Shown piece by piece: positions 1 to 12,645 of a stretch of DNA of 64,000 nt. Location: the NCBI GenBank assembly GCA_026182355.1, contig JAPFBL010000049.1:2684501-2748500 (forward strand), in the 5' to 3' direction. How positions within the stretch are numbered: position 1 is the first letter of the stretch; every line of letters begins with the position of its first letter. Source of the stretch: Hermatobates lingyangjiaoensis. Its lineage: Eukaryota > Arthropoda > Insecta > Hemiptera > Hermatobatidae. The notes below the pieces were generated by a model, which saw only the letters and a program-made list of their open reading frames with translations, did no database searches and was not told the DNA's origin. A program made the translations under genes and the position numbers.

Positions 1-884
1 ATGGTTCGAAAAAAAAAGGAAATAAGCAAGTTTCTGTCTTTCAATATGTTTGCAGCTGTAAAACTATTTTTTTTGTAAGGTGTAACAGGTGTCAGAGAGA
101 ATAAAGGGCTCCGATATATGGAAACACTACTCGCTCCTAATTAATTAACATATCTTCGTTAAACTCTGATCCATTTGGTGTCTGCTGGTCATTTCATCAC
201 ACCGGTTAGTTATTTTTACTTTATGCTAAGTAAAGTACAGTAATCATGAGAAAACTGTAGTGCGAAATTATAATCGATTTAATAGTTTAAGCTCCCTTGA
301 GTACATTTTTCAAGTTTTTATTTTGTTTGTGGGTCTGTGTGGGTGCGTGTGTTTTCAAAAGCTTGTGGACACGCTACAAGTCATACCATTAGATCTAAAA
401 AAATTGATACACCCTAAAATAGCATTCACAGAGATGTGCTGCATAGTTTTTGGGCGGTATTGTATCATATGAAAGCGACTTTTCATGTGGCCCATGCTGA
501 CAGGTTATGTTTAGTTCATTGTTTTATTTACATAATAACAAGCATATCTGACGATATTTAGGGGTAACTAGTTCCTACTTTGACAACTGGCCCTTATAAA
601 GTAGGCCATATTGTTTTTGGTTTTTGGACAATTTTGTTTAAGGACAACGAAAAAATAATATAAATAAATGCATGTATATTGTTAGTACCACAGAGGTTGG
701 TAAAGATAATATTATTGTAAACTTCCGTCATACCTCATATTATCTCTGGACTTGAATTGCGAAAGAAGAATAACAGATTAAAAAAAAATAGATTGGAAAT
801 TTAGGTATAGATTGATACTATTTATTTAAATTGATATTTATATCCCTGACTTCCGTAACATAAATTTAGTTCCATTGCTGATGC
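1..884. other. AT-rich DNA, no recognised gene
   Basis: No coding region is supported. Around 215-480 there is a TAAGTAAAG motif followed by a GT-rich tract and a 'GTGGACACGCTAC' segment. This arrangement resembles the edge of the R2 repeat family seen elsewhere in the window (for example 5850-6009). The short open frame at 260-472 lies inside this repeat-like tract and resembles no known protein. Confidence 0.4.
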
Positions 885-986
885 AGCCTTTGAGAAATTG
901 CACGAGGCCATCGAAATATAGTATTGAGTTGCTGTTTCATTTTTGTGTTGTGTGTTCTTTTTGTGAATATAGTTTATATATATATA
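885..986 (+). repeat. Penelope-like terminal repeat fragment (family B)
   Basis: The segment with GAGGCCATCGAAATATAG and then GTTGTGTGTTCTTT runs into a (TA)n tract. The same string lies downstream of the reverse-transcriptase remnant at 42896-42975 and, inverted, upstream of it at 42135-42260. That association is why I call it a Penelope-like terminal repeat. It is a lone fragment here with no coding body attached. Confidence 0.5.
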
Positions 987-987
987 T

Positions 988-1208
988 ATAAATGATCAAA
1001 CCACATTATGAAAAGGGGAAAAAAGACTAAGATCTTTGAACCGTAACAAGCGGTCTTCGTTAGAGTCAAAAACCCAACTGAGGGTTTCGGTTGGTCAAAA
1101 AATTTCAGAGTTAAAAACTGAGTTCGGTTTTTGCCTCTGACGAAGACCGCTGGTTACGGTTGAAAGATCTTAGTCTTTTTTCCTCTTTTCATATTGTGGT
1201 TTGATCTT
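988..1208. repeat. Family A long inverted repeat, copy A1
   Basis: The left arm starts AATGATCAAACCACATTATG and the right arm ends CATATTGTGGTTTGATC, so the segment folds into a hairpin about 220 nt long with arms of about 90 nt. The right arm, read on the plus strand, contains hammerhead-like elements: CTGACGA at 1137-1143, ACCG...CGGT, GAAA at 1162-1165 and AGTC at 1172-1175. The stem I partner is mutated to GCCT. The left arm read on the minus strand has lost core bases (CTAACGA, and CAAA instead of GAAA). I judge it a decayed copy. Confidence 0.75.
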
Positions 1209-1244
1209 TGATTCTTATTTCACGTGTTTATGTGAAATAACAAT

Positions 1245-1443
1245 CAATGATCAAACCACAATATGAAATGGAAAAATAAAAGACTAAGATGTTTCAACCG
1301 TAATTTGCGGTCTTCGTCAGAGTCAAAACTCAACTGAGTTTTGGGTTTTGAGTCAGTTGGGTTTTGACTCTGACGAAGACAGCTTGTTAAGGTTGAAAGG
1401 TCTTAGTCTTTTTTTCCCATTTCATATTGTGATTTGATCATAT
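1245..1443. repeat. Family A long inverted repeat, copy A2
   Basis: This is a second hairpin of the same family, separated from A1 by about 35 bp containing a 'TTTCACGTGTTTATGTGAAA' spacer. The left arm on the minus strand (1324 back to 1282) keeps GACT, CTGACGA, the ACCG/CGGT stem, GAAA and AGTC, but stem III reads CATCTT and is no longer palindromic. The right arm (1366-1408) keeps CTGACGA, GAAA and GACT/AGTC, but stem II is damaged. Confidence 0.75.
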
Positions 1444-3987
1444 ATATAAATCAAACATTCATCTCTTATCATTCAATTTAATAGACTTTGGTTTGTTTCA
1501 TGAAGAAAATATACAAAAATACTATAATAGTGCTTATTACCTGACATGAAAAACAGACCTCGAGATAATAAGCATAAACTTTATATATGTAACTTCATAA
1601 AATAAAATGAAAAGAGTTACTGCGAAAATATAGGCCGAAATTTTATGAAAACTTCAAGGTGTGGCAATTGCAAATGAGAGCATAAAATGGTTTTGATTTT
1701 AATTTTATGTGACGAAATTTATTTAAATAATTAGAATATAAAATAAAAATATATCGTTAGCTGTATGTAAGGACTAAAAGTACTCAGATATGACTTAGCA
1801 GTATAAGAGAAGAAATACTTGACATCTGGTAGAAGATAATCTTTTTCTGCAGTAGGTTAAGTGTTGGAGGTGGTAGGAATGCTGGTATGGGGAGGATGCC
1901 CTTTGTACTACACCTCCATGCCATCTGGCATCCTATCCGGTTACCTCTTCTATTTGCATGCGAATGAAGCTATTCTATATCTAACAACTGTCAGTTCCTC
2001 TCGTGACAACAAGAAACCTTCTTCAACTTCTTGCAGTCTTGTTGATGCCCAGTAGGTCAAATCTCATTACACACGTGAGACAAACAATGAGTGACATTTG
2101 ATCATCTGTAAACGTCTGAAAACAGGATAGAATATTTCACTATTATATAAAAGATCATACGGTATTTCTAGATATTGGAACAAAATATTTAATTTTAAAT
2201 AATGCTCTTGGGTCGTATTTTTTTGAAGTTGTGCCAAAAAAAGTGGAAGAAAGAAATTTCTTTTTTAAATTTGAGTATAAGTTTTTCAACATTAAATTCT
2301 TTCAATATAGGTTAATGCATATTAGTTTTAATGGTTAACAAGAATTGTTAATAAATGTTCTATTTTTGTTTGGAACTTTTTGGTTGAAATGACTGTCTCA
2401 TATTTGAATGCATTCAACCTTTTTTTAACAATCAACTGAAAGTTGAATAATTTCTTCATTATTCACCGTAATGTTATTTTTTTTAATAAAATGTATAAAT
2501 TATGGCTTATAATTCAATCTGAAAGATTATGAGAGCGATACAAGTTAACAATTCCCAAACCGTTATACCGTTTGACGGATCAAAATGAGACTATACTTAA
2601 AAAATTGAACCTTTTATGGAGGATGAAATGTGCGAATTTTTTTCAAAAGAACATTCACCAAAGGAGTGTTAGAGTGCAATTTGTGTTTTCAGAAAATATT
2701 TGTTGATGCAAAACTGCTCATCAAAAAACAATGAAATTTTGCCAAAAAATTGAACAGAAAATTTACATTTTATAAAATATATGAAATTTCAATTACGGCA
2801 AAGAGCAATAAAACTATAAAAACTGAATATTGACCCTGGACTAATGGTTTAATTGCTATACTTGTATTTGTTTACATTTATTTACATTGACTTAGACATT
2901 TTTGGAGAGAATCTTCAGAAGATTTGAAAATCTACTTAAAGCAGAAAGGGGGCTCTCCAGTCATTAATCTAGGATATTTTAATACATTTAACACATTTCG
3001 ATCACAATTTAAATTGATTGTTAGCTTCATTAAAATCAATCTTCAAACGAATTTTATTATCTACGAGTTTGATAATACGTTTACGTGTAATAACGTTGAG
3101 TGTAGGCATTCCAGATGTTTATACATGTATTTCTATTACATCTGAGTTTCGTGAATAATTTTTACAAACAAAATACAATGTAAAAAGAATCACAATCAGA
3201 AAAGAAGACGTGTATGTCTTTAACAGATGTTTATTTTGATCCAGATCAACTAAAATTTTATTTAATAGATTACAATATGAAATATGTAATTACTAACGTT
3301 TTGTTATTTATGTTAACCAATGCAGTTTACTATGCTAAAACGCCAACCTACTTATGTAATATGGTTAGGCTTTGTAGTTTTTTGTGTCAGAAATTTGCTT
3401 CGGTGTTGAAGAACCTTTACACTGTTCAAAGTAAAGTGATGGAGGTTTCTAGGTGAATGAATATAGAACTAAATATAACAAATTGACTCCTTTTGTGAAA
3501 GGAATAATCACTAGAGATATAGAATTTAAAATAATAAAGTTGCAGCGTATGTTTGTGTATTTACTTGTAATCGAACTCCTATGGCTTTAGAGACAGACCC
3601 CCATAACCAAATAGATATTTTGAAACATAAACTACCTTGATTTATTCATTATAATTGTGTGTTGCGTAATGACGTCATACGCACTTTTTTTAACAATTCC
3701 CATTTTAGATGCCAGTTATGATTGATTTAACTATCAGTGTGTAAACCACTAATATATGAAATAAAAATCAAGAATTGTAAGTTAATTAATAATAATTGCT
3801 AAAATTATTCTTTCCTGAATTAATACAAATAATTATAACTCATAGATGATACTTTATTTATAGGGATGAATTATATTTGTGTTTATTTAGTATTTTAATT
3901 CTAACGAACTCTTGTTTCCCTTGAAATTTTGCAGATACTCTGTAATACAGAAATGGTAACATATGTGCACCAGAACATAAAAAAAAA
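1444..3987. other. AT-rich DNA, no recognised gene
   Basis: Short frames at 1861-2055, 2924-3145 and 3214-3456 have no recognisable domain. The 1855-2060 stretch is less AT-rich than its surroundings, so it could be a fragment of a coding repeat, but neither strand gives a motif I know. At 2540-2610 there is an inverted fragment of the R2 repeat: 'CCGTTTGACGGATCAAAATGA' is the reverse complement of similar sequence near 5440-5480. Confidence 0.4.
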
Positions 3988-5497
3988 ATCTGGAGTGGCC
4001 TACACTCAACTTTACTATAAGTAAACTTAATATCAAACTTCTTGGGTATATAATATATAATGTCTCATTTAAGCATAATATAATCGTCTAAATGGGAGAT
4101 GTTTATTAGTCTTTCATTCCTGAGGCAGTGCAGATAGTGATTGATCCACTTATCAATAGATAAGCTTTTTTTGTATGTCACACAATTAATGGATATACAA
4201 TCCATTAATGGATTATATTCATTATACTGCTGTATAACTACAGCAGTAATAAAATTATGAAAAGCCATAGTGAAAATTTGCTTATACGAAATAATTTCCT
4301 ACAAGAGAGCATGGCTTTTGCTCCAATAGCCCGTGGATCCCTTACATAGTTTATGACTCCTTCTACATTTAATACTTAAGACAAATTTTCCCATTTAGAA
4401 CTTGAAAATATTTTAAGTATTTTAAAAACATTACGAAGTTTTTGTCTGAAATGTCAAAAACATGTACGAAAAAATGTCGTTTTCAGATAATTTTTAATTT
4501 ATTATTTTTATTTCATTTATTATTTTTAAAAGAATTTTTTTTTTAATTCTTAATAATGTTCTACATTTTTGATCTTTTATCAGATTATTATACTGGAAAT
4601 TTTATGGCATGCTAGAGTTTTTTAAAAAAACACTTTTCTTTCCCTTAGTCAAAAATCATAAAAAACCAATTTACTATGAGAGAATGTTATTTTTTCCCAT
4701 ATGCTGTACACTGTTATAAGTTTGCTATAAATATATATTGAGAAAAAATATATTGGTAATTAGCCACTTTTGCATTCTTAAATCAAGTTCAAAGACGACT
4801 TTTCTGTATAATTTAAATTTAAAAACTGGAAGCTTGAAATTTTTAAAAATAATGGTATGAACTATTAGACTAGAACAGTGGAAAAACTGGAAATTAGATA
4901 ATAGCATAGAAGCCCTTCTATAGGACAAAAAAGTTCATTCCAAAAATTTCAGTATTACCCAATAATATTGTTATTCATAAAGGTACAAAAATCAGCATTT
5001 GATATTAAGCTTTGTAGAATGGTGCAACATATAGATTGATTAGAACTTTTTGTTAGACAAACCCATCATACCATGAAAAAAATCAGAAATTATATGTTTC
5101 ATATGCTCTAATGTTGTTGATTTTTTATATATAAGAATTTTTTCTTCTTACATCACACATAAATCGTTAAATCATTTAAACATTTTCATTATACCTCTAA
5201 ACATTATATTGTTTCGATGAATTCACTGAAAAAAATTCTAAGTCGTAAATTACTGATATAATTGCTAATTTTTTGTTCCATTTTTGGTCAAATTTTCATG
5301 ATTTTTTAATGAGCCGTTTAGCGTCAAAAAAACAGTTTCTGAAAACAGAAAACGTACTTTAACGCCCCTTTGACGAATGTAATTTTCAAAAAAATTATCT
5401 CATCTCATTCTCCACATAATGTTCTATCTTTAGGCATAGTTTCATTTTGATGCGTCAAACGGTATGGCGTGTATCGCTCTCACAAGCTTTAGATTGT

Positions 5498-5539
5498 GAG
5501 ATAGAGATCGAGATAGAGATAGAGATAGAGATAGAGATA
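5498..5539 (+). repeat. Hexanucleotide microsatellite (GAGATA)n
   Basis: Six to seven tandem units of GAGATA, one with a single change, inside the R2 repeat copy. It makes a run of alternating Glu-Ile codons in one frame, which explains the open frame at 5447-5659. That frame is not a gene. Confidence 0.9.
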
Positions 5540-5868
5540 AATCAACGTTTTTACATTTTATTGAAAAAAAATATTTCCCGTTGTTTTAAAATTCTGAATA
5601 TATTTTTAGTTTATTGCATTTGTAATCTCAAATATAATGCCAATATTTCAAAACTCTAGAGTTAGCAGTTTAGGAGAAAAAAATGTTTTCCATAAACCGG
5701 TTTTTGGCAAAAAAAAGTGACTTTCCCGTCATGCATAATTCTTCCCAAACAATAGGAATCATCTACACTATAGGGCCCATGTTTGTGTAAAATATCAACT
5801 TGATCTGTCAAACATAACAAGCTTGGTAACAAGCAATGCTAACATACTCATCCACCCACCCACCCAGC

Positions 5869-5895
5869 CACACACACACACACACACACACACAG
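5869..5895 (+). repeat. (CA)n microsatellite
   Basis: A CA-dinucleotide array preceded by CCACCCACCCACCCAGCCA, near the right end of the R2 copy. The other long copies keep a shorter version of the CCACCCAC motif at the same place (for example near 25500). Confidence 0.9.
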
Positions 5896-6009
5896 ACATC
5901 ATCGAGAAAACATCATAAAACGACTTCTGGGACCTCAAAACTATAATTCTGTCAAAATCTCGAGATCGAATTTTTTCACAATCACTATACTTTACTTATA
6001 GTAAAGTAA

Positions 6010-9000
6010 AAAGTTAAATTATTTATTATTATCCTTGTTTACTCATTTTTTATTTGAAAATAGTATAAGTGAAAGGTTTTGCGTAAATATACATATTGTT
6101 AATACCACTGAGTATACTACGTCACGTAAGGAATAAAACTTGTTCCCTTGAATACTGGTTTTGGAGTTGTTCGAGCTGTTTAAGACGTTATCTGTTTTTA
6201 TGAGTTACTCATTATCATTGATTGTCAATTGTAGTGAAAGAAGATAATATGAAATCAATATTTGAACGTTTTCACGTAATGAAGCATATGAGAATTATTC
6301 GAACTGCAAGTGACATTTTAAAAAAAAAAAATTTTTACGCATCATTGGTATAGGTTGGTCCTGAGATGGTGTCTCTTTGGAGCCTAAATGGTGTCTCAAA
6401 GGTCGATCTTTGAAAAGAAAGTTATAGAATTGACATGCTCCAATGTTTGAAGGTAAAAAAATACGAAATAACAGTATGGTTAATTCTATTCTTGAAAATG
6501 AATATATCGTGAGATTTATAGAAGCTAGTTGAAGATGTGTTACAGATGGCCTTATATTTAATAAGAATGAGGAAATAAGATGATATAGAAAGGGTGATAA
6601 AATATACAACAGACGAAAGACATAAAGGCCACGGTACATGAGGAATGATGACCTGGAACGTGACTTCATGGTGCTGCCGATCCAGAACGCTGCAGCTGAG
6701 AGGAGTTGAAGAGGGCAAAGGTAATATTGACCTTCAGCCTCTGGGAGTAGCAGTAGCAGTTGGTTATCTTATGATAATCGTGACAGTGTTATAATATTAT
6801 AATTAATAGCTGTCTATTAACATTACTATTCTTATTTACACTATTACGAACACTTCTTCCTAGTCGTAATTTGACTCTCAAATATCAACTTGTATATCAA
6901 CCCATTAAATATCTATTACATCATATATTTCAAATTATGATTGTGCAAACAACCAAATGTTTGAAAAATATTATGATTTTTCAAAGTTACGCTTTCAATG
7001 TGAAATATTGTAAATTATTTCATATTAAAAAATCTGAAGTGGCCTACACTCAACTTGACTACGAGTATAAGTAAACTTAATATCAAACTTGTTCCTAATA
7101 AGATGAGTTTTAGATTTATTATAATGTGCCTATCGTGTAGACATAATATCAAACTCTCTGGTTAAAAATCATCGAACTCCTAGATAATGAAATTAATGAT
7201 TTCATTTATTTTAATGTGACTATATCATTTCATCAGATGTAACGATTTTGAAATCATTGATCCAGAACCATATGATATGTTGTTATTATTAATCTGAGTG
7301 TTTTAACCAAATTATATCTTACATGACTTTTCCAGTTTATAATGACTACTGTCTATATAAAATCTGTAACTGGAATGAAAAATTTAGATGAATTTTCACC
7401 TATAACAATTTAATATTTATTAAAATACTGAATCATAGACAATTTCTGCTACTCCCCGTCATTTATTTCTGAAAGTACATCAGCTATGCCAACATAATTT
7501 CAAAAACCAATACAACTGCTTAAGCAAGCTCAATGTTCATGCAATATCTCTAAATCCTCCCACCTCTCTGTCAGAAACTATTCTGTTTAAAAGAGTTGGA
7601 GTGGTAATTAGTTATTATTTAACCCTGTACGATAAAGCTGCTTTGTATTCATTTGTGGAGAATTAATTAATCAATTCGTTTATTACAAAACCAGGTCTCA
7701 CTGCCACGTCTCCAGATTCTTTGATAACCGTAAACAACAGTAGCACTGCTTTTTAGGATATACTTGAAACTGTTTAACCTGAGGTAAATCACGGCAGACA
7801 CTCCAGAATGAAGGAACTCATACGGTACGTCTCGTTGCATATCTAGGACAAGCCGAAGGGTTTATGCTGAAAGTAATAATGCTTTTTATCAACTTTCCTT
7901 CCGACCTAACCCAGGCTGTCAACTTGTATGTGATTATTAGCCTCAACAGGTTGACCCTGGTATGGACAGAGAAACTAGAACTAGGCTGTAACAGGTGACC
8001 AATGTTACTCATGGCGAGTTTTTCTTTTACTTATGTAATCTACAGCCCAATGAGGGTGTCGGCTTGCCCGATCAGTTTGAGCTGATCCCTCCCCATCCAT
8101 CCCATAACACGCATCGCTCTCAAATGATTCTCCACGTACTGCAGCCATCCCCTACTCTTAAGTAAATCGCTATACTCTATTACTTCTTATCTTGAGCACG
8201 TGTCCAAACATTCAATGCGTTGAACTTTATAAAGTGAACATTTATTCATGTCTCGATACAGGGAGTGTAATACTTGTTAGTATGCAATCTGAAGGAGCCT
8301 GAGTCATTGTCAAAATATGACCCAAACACTCTCCTTAATATCTTACATTCAAAAACTTAGAAAAAATTCATTATAGTAGATAATGATTATTTTTAACTAC
8401 CTTTTGATTTTAATCAGTAATTTGTTTACGAAGTGGTGTTGTTGGCCTATGCTTATCCACCATATCGCAGACCAGGTCATTTAAATCAAGGTCGTCGCCC
8501 CCTGTCATTGCATTCACCACAACCCATACCATCTCGTTTCTTCTTCGCTGTAAGTAAAGTATAGCAATCACAAGAGATTTACGCTTTTTTAGTTTCCATG
8601 AGATCAGTTTTGATGTTCTGTATTATCATATCTATGTGTGTTTGGATAGGTGCGACCCCAAAAGATTAAATAATCGGTACAGATAATACTATTAGATGGA
8701 TCAGATTTATTTCATGCCTACAAATACCTGTTACAGTTTTGAGCTGTTTTGAGTAATTTTGGTGCTGGAAAAACTAATTTATGGAGAGTAGTGATTTTTG
8801 CAGTGATTAATTGAATAATCACTTATATTATAAGTATACTTAAAACTTTTTTGGAACAGAAGGGTCAGTTTTGAATAAAAGTGTAAAAATGTTGACTTAT
8901 GACTGAATCTGGAAGATTGTGAACACGATACTTGGCACACCGTTTGACGAATCGTAATGAAATCGAAGACAATAATATGAGTTCACATTTTTTATTGTAG

Positions 9001-9424
9001 TGAACACATTGCATAAATTAAAGAAGGAGGAGTTATAGTTTTTTTAGTGAAATAAAAAAAAAACTACAATTTTTTTGGGTGTAGAAAAGGGTCGTTGGGT
9101 TGGGTTGTTGTGATTTCAGAATTTTTTTTTTTTTTGACTTAGCTAATAATAAAAGAAAGCTAAAATTTTTGATGGTGGTGTCTATGGTGTCTATAATGTT
9201 AACCTGCTCATTTTACTGGAATTGTTTGCACTAACTAAAAACAATTATTATACGAATTAAATCAAAGGTCTAATTTTTATTGCATTATTCCTGATGGTAT
9301 ATGTTCTATGGATAGAGACATTGTATCCTCTTTTACCGTTCGGTAACAATTTGTTAAATAATTATAGAACAATTATATATGTATATGATATATTGTAGCA
9401 TAGCTCTCACGGGAATTCTCCTAA
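6010..9424. other. No recognised gene; small R2 fragments
   Basis: R2-like edges occur at about 7025-7100 (CTGAAGTGGCCTACACTCAA followed by a TAAGTAAAC motif) and about 8540-8575. At 8905-8965 there is a fragment with CACCGTTTGACGAATCG. On the minus strand, 6295-6718 holds two overlapping open frames (124 and 98 codons) rich in hydrophobic residues, with no domain I recognise. A less AT-rich stretch at 7690-8180 has no readable protein. Confidence 0.4.
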
Positions 9425-9990
9425 TCGTGGAACCTCCCATGGACGAGCTGATGCTTCTAAGGCATAAAAGTTGCTCTTTTAAATGCACTTATCTACTGTT
9501 CCACCCCCACCTCTTCAAGGAGTGAACAATCGACTCGAACCTGATATTAAAAGCTCCCTTTATATCTAGAAAAGAAACAGTAGTAAATTTCTTACATTCA
9601 AGCGACATCTCACTCTTGGATTCAAGGGTATGAAGTGCAGTTTCAGTAGAATTTTGCTCTACTTATCCATCTAGTCACGTTTAAATGCATCCAAACATGT
9701 ACCTCTATTAGCCTCTCCACAGTATTCAGAAGGAAAGACGACAAACTTATAGGTCTGAAGTCCTTCACCCCTGTGTGAAGCATCCTACCTTGGAACTTCC
9801 TTCCAAGATTGGGGACGTAAGATCGATCCAAGGAAGATTTAAAGATGAGATCTAACCACGGTAGAACAATCTCAGAAGCTTCCTAAAGTTCCGCAGTACG
9901 ATGCGATCTGGCGGTGGTGATTTGAAGCCCTTGAACCCTGATATAGGCGCCCATAGGAATCGCCCACAAAAGGCGATCCGTTGCCACCAC
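9425..9990 (-). pseudogene. LINE reverse transcriptase fragment (R1/Jockey type), decayed
   Basis: Read on the minus strand, three pieces in different frames follow the order of a LINE ORF2 reverse transcriptase. GFKGFKSPPPDRI (near 9935-9895) corresponds to the family's KSPGPDG motif. FRPISLSSFLLNTVERLIE (within 9831-9643) corresponds to the 'F RPISL S..K..E' block. TALHTLESK, then a FLDIKGAFN piece (near 9560), matches the catalytic F-x-DI-x-x-AFD region. Further on, 'RSISSSMGGST' near 9450 resembles the block just before the second catalytic motif. Stops and frameshifts separate the pieces, so no functional protein can be made. It is 5'- and 3'-truncated and lacks the endonuclease and C-terminal parts. 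A different LINE fragment of similar type lies at 20930-21900, but they do not overlap in protein position, so common origin cannot be judged. Confidence 0.8.
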
Positions 9991-11847
9991 ACCACGACCA
10001 ATATTGTAACTTTTAACAGAGGGTGGATTCTTAAATTATGTATCAACATTTTCATAAGACTTAAATCAATGACTTATATATCATTAAACATTTAAAACAG
10101 TAATTCAGGAATAGTTAAAAATAACAGTTAATTTAAATTTGTAACGCTCTTTTTTAAAAATTAGTTCATATAATTATTCTGATTTCTTATTGACACTTGG
10201 ATACTTAAAGGTCGATGATAATAGATATTTAAAATATATAATTAATTATTGCTACAAATGTTTACTTGTATTAATTATTATAATAAATGTTTATTATTCT
10301 TTCTAATTTTACCAGAGTTTATTATTCAGATAATTTTATAGTAACTTATTTAAAATATTATTTCCACTATATAGGATGGTCTTAAGTATGGTCTTAGTCT
10401 TTTTTTGAATTCCTTACTGTGGCTTGGGCGTTGATTTTCACGTGTTTATTTAAAATCCTTTTAAGGAAGTTCTTAATTAACGATATTGTCAGAGAGTGTA
10501 TTTACTGAATGGAATATATTCTATAACATTACATTTTAATAATAAAATGTTCAAACCAGTGTTATTGGTATAAATAATTGATTTGTTTCCAGTTGAATGT
10601 TTTTAAAATGTGGAACAATTAAAAATTTGTAAGAAAATGTGTATTTAACTATGTATAACGACGGATATACGTTATCCTCTGGTTTTATTTGTTTATATGT
10701 AATTTTAATATATTTTGATGTTCTTCATACTGCATACATATAATGCATATCCACTAAACTTCAATTTAAAACAACTGAGTTTATCAATCATTGAGGTGGG
10801 TCACTTGAATTAAAGTTGTAGTTATGGAATGCATATAGTGGACAATGCATTGGTTAGCTTTGTAACGAATGTGTAACAGAGAAGTTAAATGGGAACGGTG
10901 TTGTGTTTGAGAAGGGCAGGTGCAGACGAGGCGAGGAGGGTTGTGCCAAAGCAAGAACAAAGACAACCAGATGACAGCCTTGGCCCTTCACCGTTCACCA
11001 CGGATCCAGGTGCTTCCCATCTGGCCTTTCTTTTGTTCATTTCTCCCTTGACCTGACCAATTTACAAAACCTTCCCGACTCCACCCATACAGTTCTTCTT
11101 TTATGGAATCGACAAGAGGCAGGGTCACTATGTATGAATTGCTTTCATTCCAGTTTACCCTCTTTCTAACAAAAACTTTACAATTTCTCGCATCGAAAAG
11201 GATTACTTTTCACAATTCATGAAAGAATGTAGGAAATTTCAGGTAAGATTTCCAAAAAAATAAATTGTAGAGATAAACTGAACATTGCACACTTGGTATG
11301 TGGATGGAAACAACAATAGAGTATTAACGTAACGGCCCAATTTTTCTGTTATTTCATCCTTCAACAACACAGGGTTGTTTCTAAATTTTTTCATCCACTG
11401 AAAAGGACAAGGCCAGCCAACTGCCAACGATGAAGATATATTCCCGTGCTAAATGTATGGTGCAAAGATATAGTGCCAGCTTGCTGAATTATAGTCCTAC
11501 TAAAGTAGCCTGGTTCAGTAAGTCAGTGAATTAAAAATTGCCTTTTATGTGAAAGAGTTGTGTTTTCTTCTCAGATGTTCTAAAAGATGATCAAAGTGAT
11601 AGGGTTCTATGAAGGAGAAAGTGAAAGTTTGAACTTGTATGAAGAGCCTAAAAGGGGAGATTTAAACGGTTGGGTAGAATTTTGTCGTTTTAAGTTGAAT
11701 GAAGTGTAATGGATTACATCGTCATATATTTGATAATACCATATCTGGCGTGTAGAGGCTCTGAATATAATTAGGAAGTTTATTCAGGACATTTTAGATG
11801 CATTTGTAGATACAACCCTGAACCAGGAAGTCCATTCATAGGTGATA

Positions 11848-11960
11848 GATGAATGATCAAACCACAAAATGAAATGAGAAAAAAAGTCCATGATATTTTT
11901 TTAACAAGCGGTCTTCGTCAGAGTCAAAAACCCAACTGAAACACTAGATGCAGAGGAGTG
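11848..11960 (-). repeat. Truncated family A arm with adjoining unique segment (A6)
   Basis: The left arm (TGAATGATCAAACCAC...) runs to CAAGCGGTCTTCGTCAGAGTC and CCCAACTG. Instead of turning back as a hairpin it then continues AAACACTAGATGCAGA. The same join occurs at 48310-48335. The ribozyme-like core is decayed: the stem II and GAAA region is replaced by an A/T-rich run. Confidence 0.6.
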
Positions 11961-12617
11961 GTATATTAAAAGGGTGTAAAGTGCAGGAAATGACAATAGT
12001 CCAGGCAGGGATGTTTTGTGAAACAAAGGAGTATAGCAAGAAAGGGTAAAAAACTATCCGCTGCATTGATTGTTGTTTCACGTGTTTATTGTGAAATTTT
12101 GTTAGTGATAGATGAATAAATTAACATCTTAGACATGTAAAACAGATATGTTTTTCGTATCTGTTATGATGCTGTTAGATAAATGCATCTAACTTCAATA
12201 ATTTTCCTTAATAAAAAAACCTTGAAAATGCCAAAAAATTTTCGGTAAAATGTCGGCTTCTAATCAGGAGTAGTTAATTCTTTGGATCAAACCCTCAAGA
12301 AGCCTATTTTGAATCTTACAGACTTGGTTCTCCTCTTGAATTAAATTATTCACATGATCACACTAATTCACTTGATTTCACATGAGAGAAATTTCTAACT
12401 TAGATTTACCAAGCGCATGTTGTTTGAATGTTATTCGTGAATCTAAAAATGAGATGCAAATGTTTAACATGGCTTTGGTAGGGGATAACCTGTTCACTAA
12501 TGAAGTCAGAAGGTGGACGAGGAGCAGTAATCTGCTTTTACGAATGTGGGAACTCTTAGTCTATAATAAATGTATTATTATGATTATTAGTAGTCGTAGG
12601 AATAGTAGTGGTAGGCA

Positions 12618-12645
12618 GTAGAAGTAGTAGTAGTAGTAGTAGTAG
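12618..12645 (+). repeat. (TAG)n microsatellite
   Basis: A run of TAG/AGT trinucleotides. It places stops in one frame, so it is not coding. Confidence 0.85.

Larger units (their letters stand above)
3988..6009 (+). repeat. R2 dispersed repeat, long copy (about 2 kb)
   Basis: It begins ATCTGGAGTGGCCTACACTC followed by the palindromic TTTACTATAAGTAAA and ends with CTTTACTTATAGTAAAG. The same sequence, inverted, occupies 26985-28992, and an internally deleted copy lies at 23283-25621. Matching blocks include 4320-4400, 4560-4740 and 5555-5810. Near the right end there is a (CA)n tract. I see no transposase or reverse-transcriptase motif, so the class is unknown. It may be a non-autonomous DNA element or a LINE 3' tail family. 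Confidence 0.7.

Noticed and set aside
5447..5659. EIEIEIEI repeat protein
   Set aside because: The alternating residues come from a GAGATA microsatellite inside the R2 repeat.
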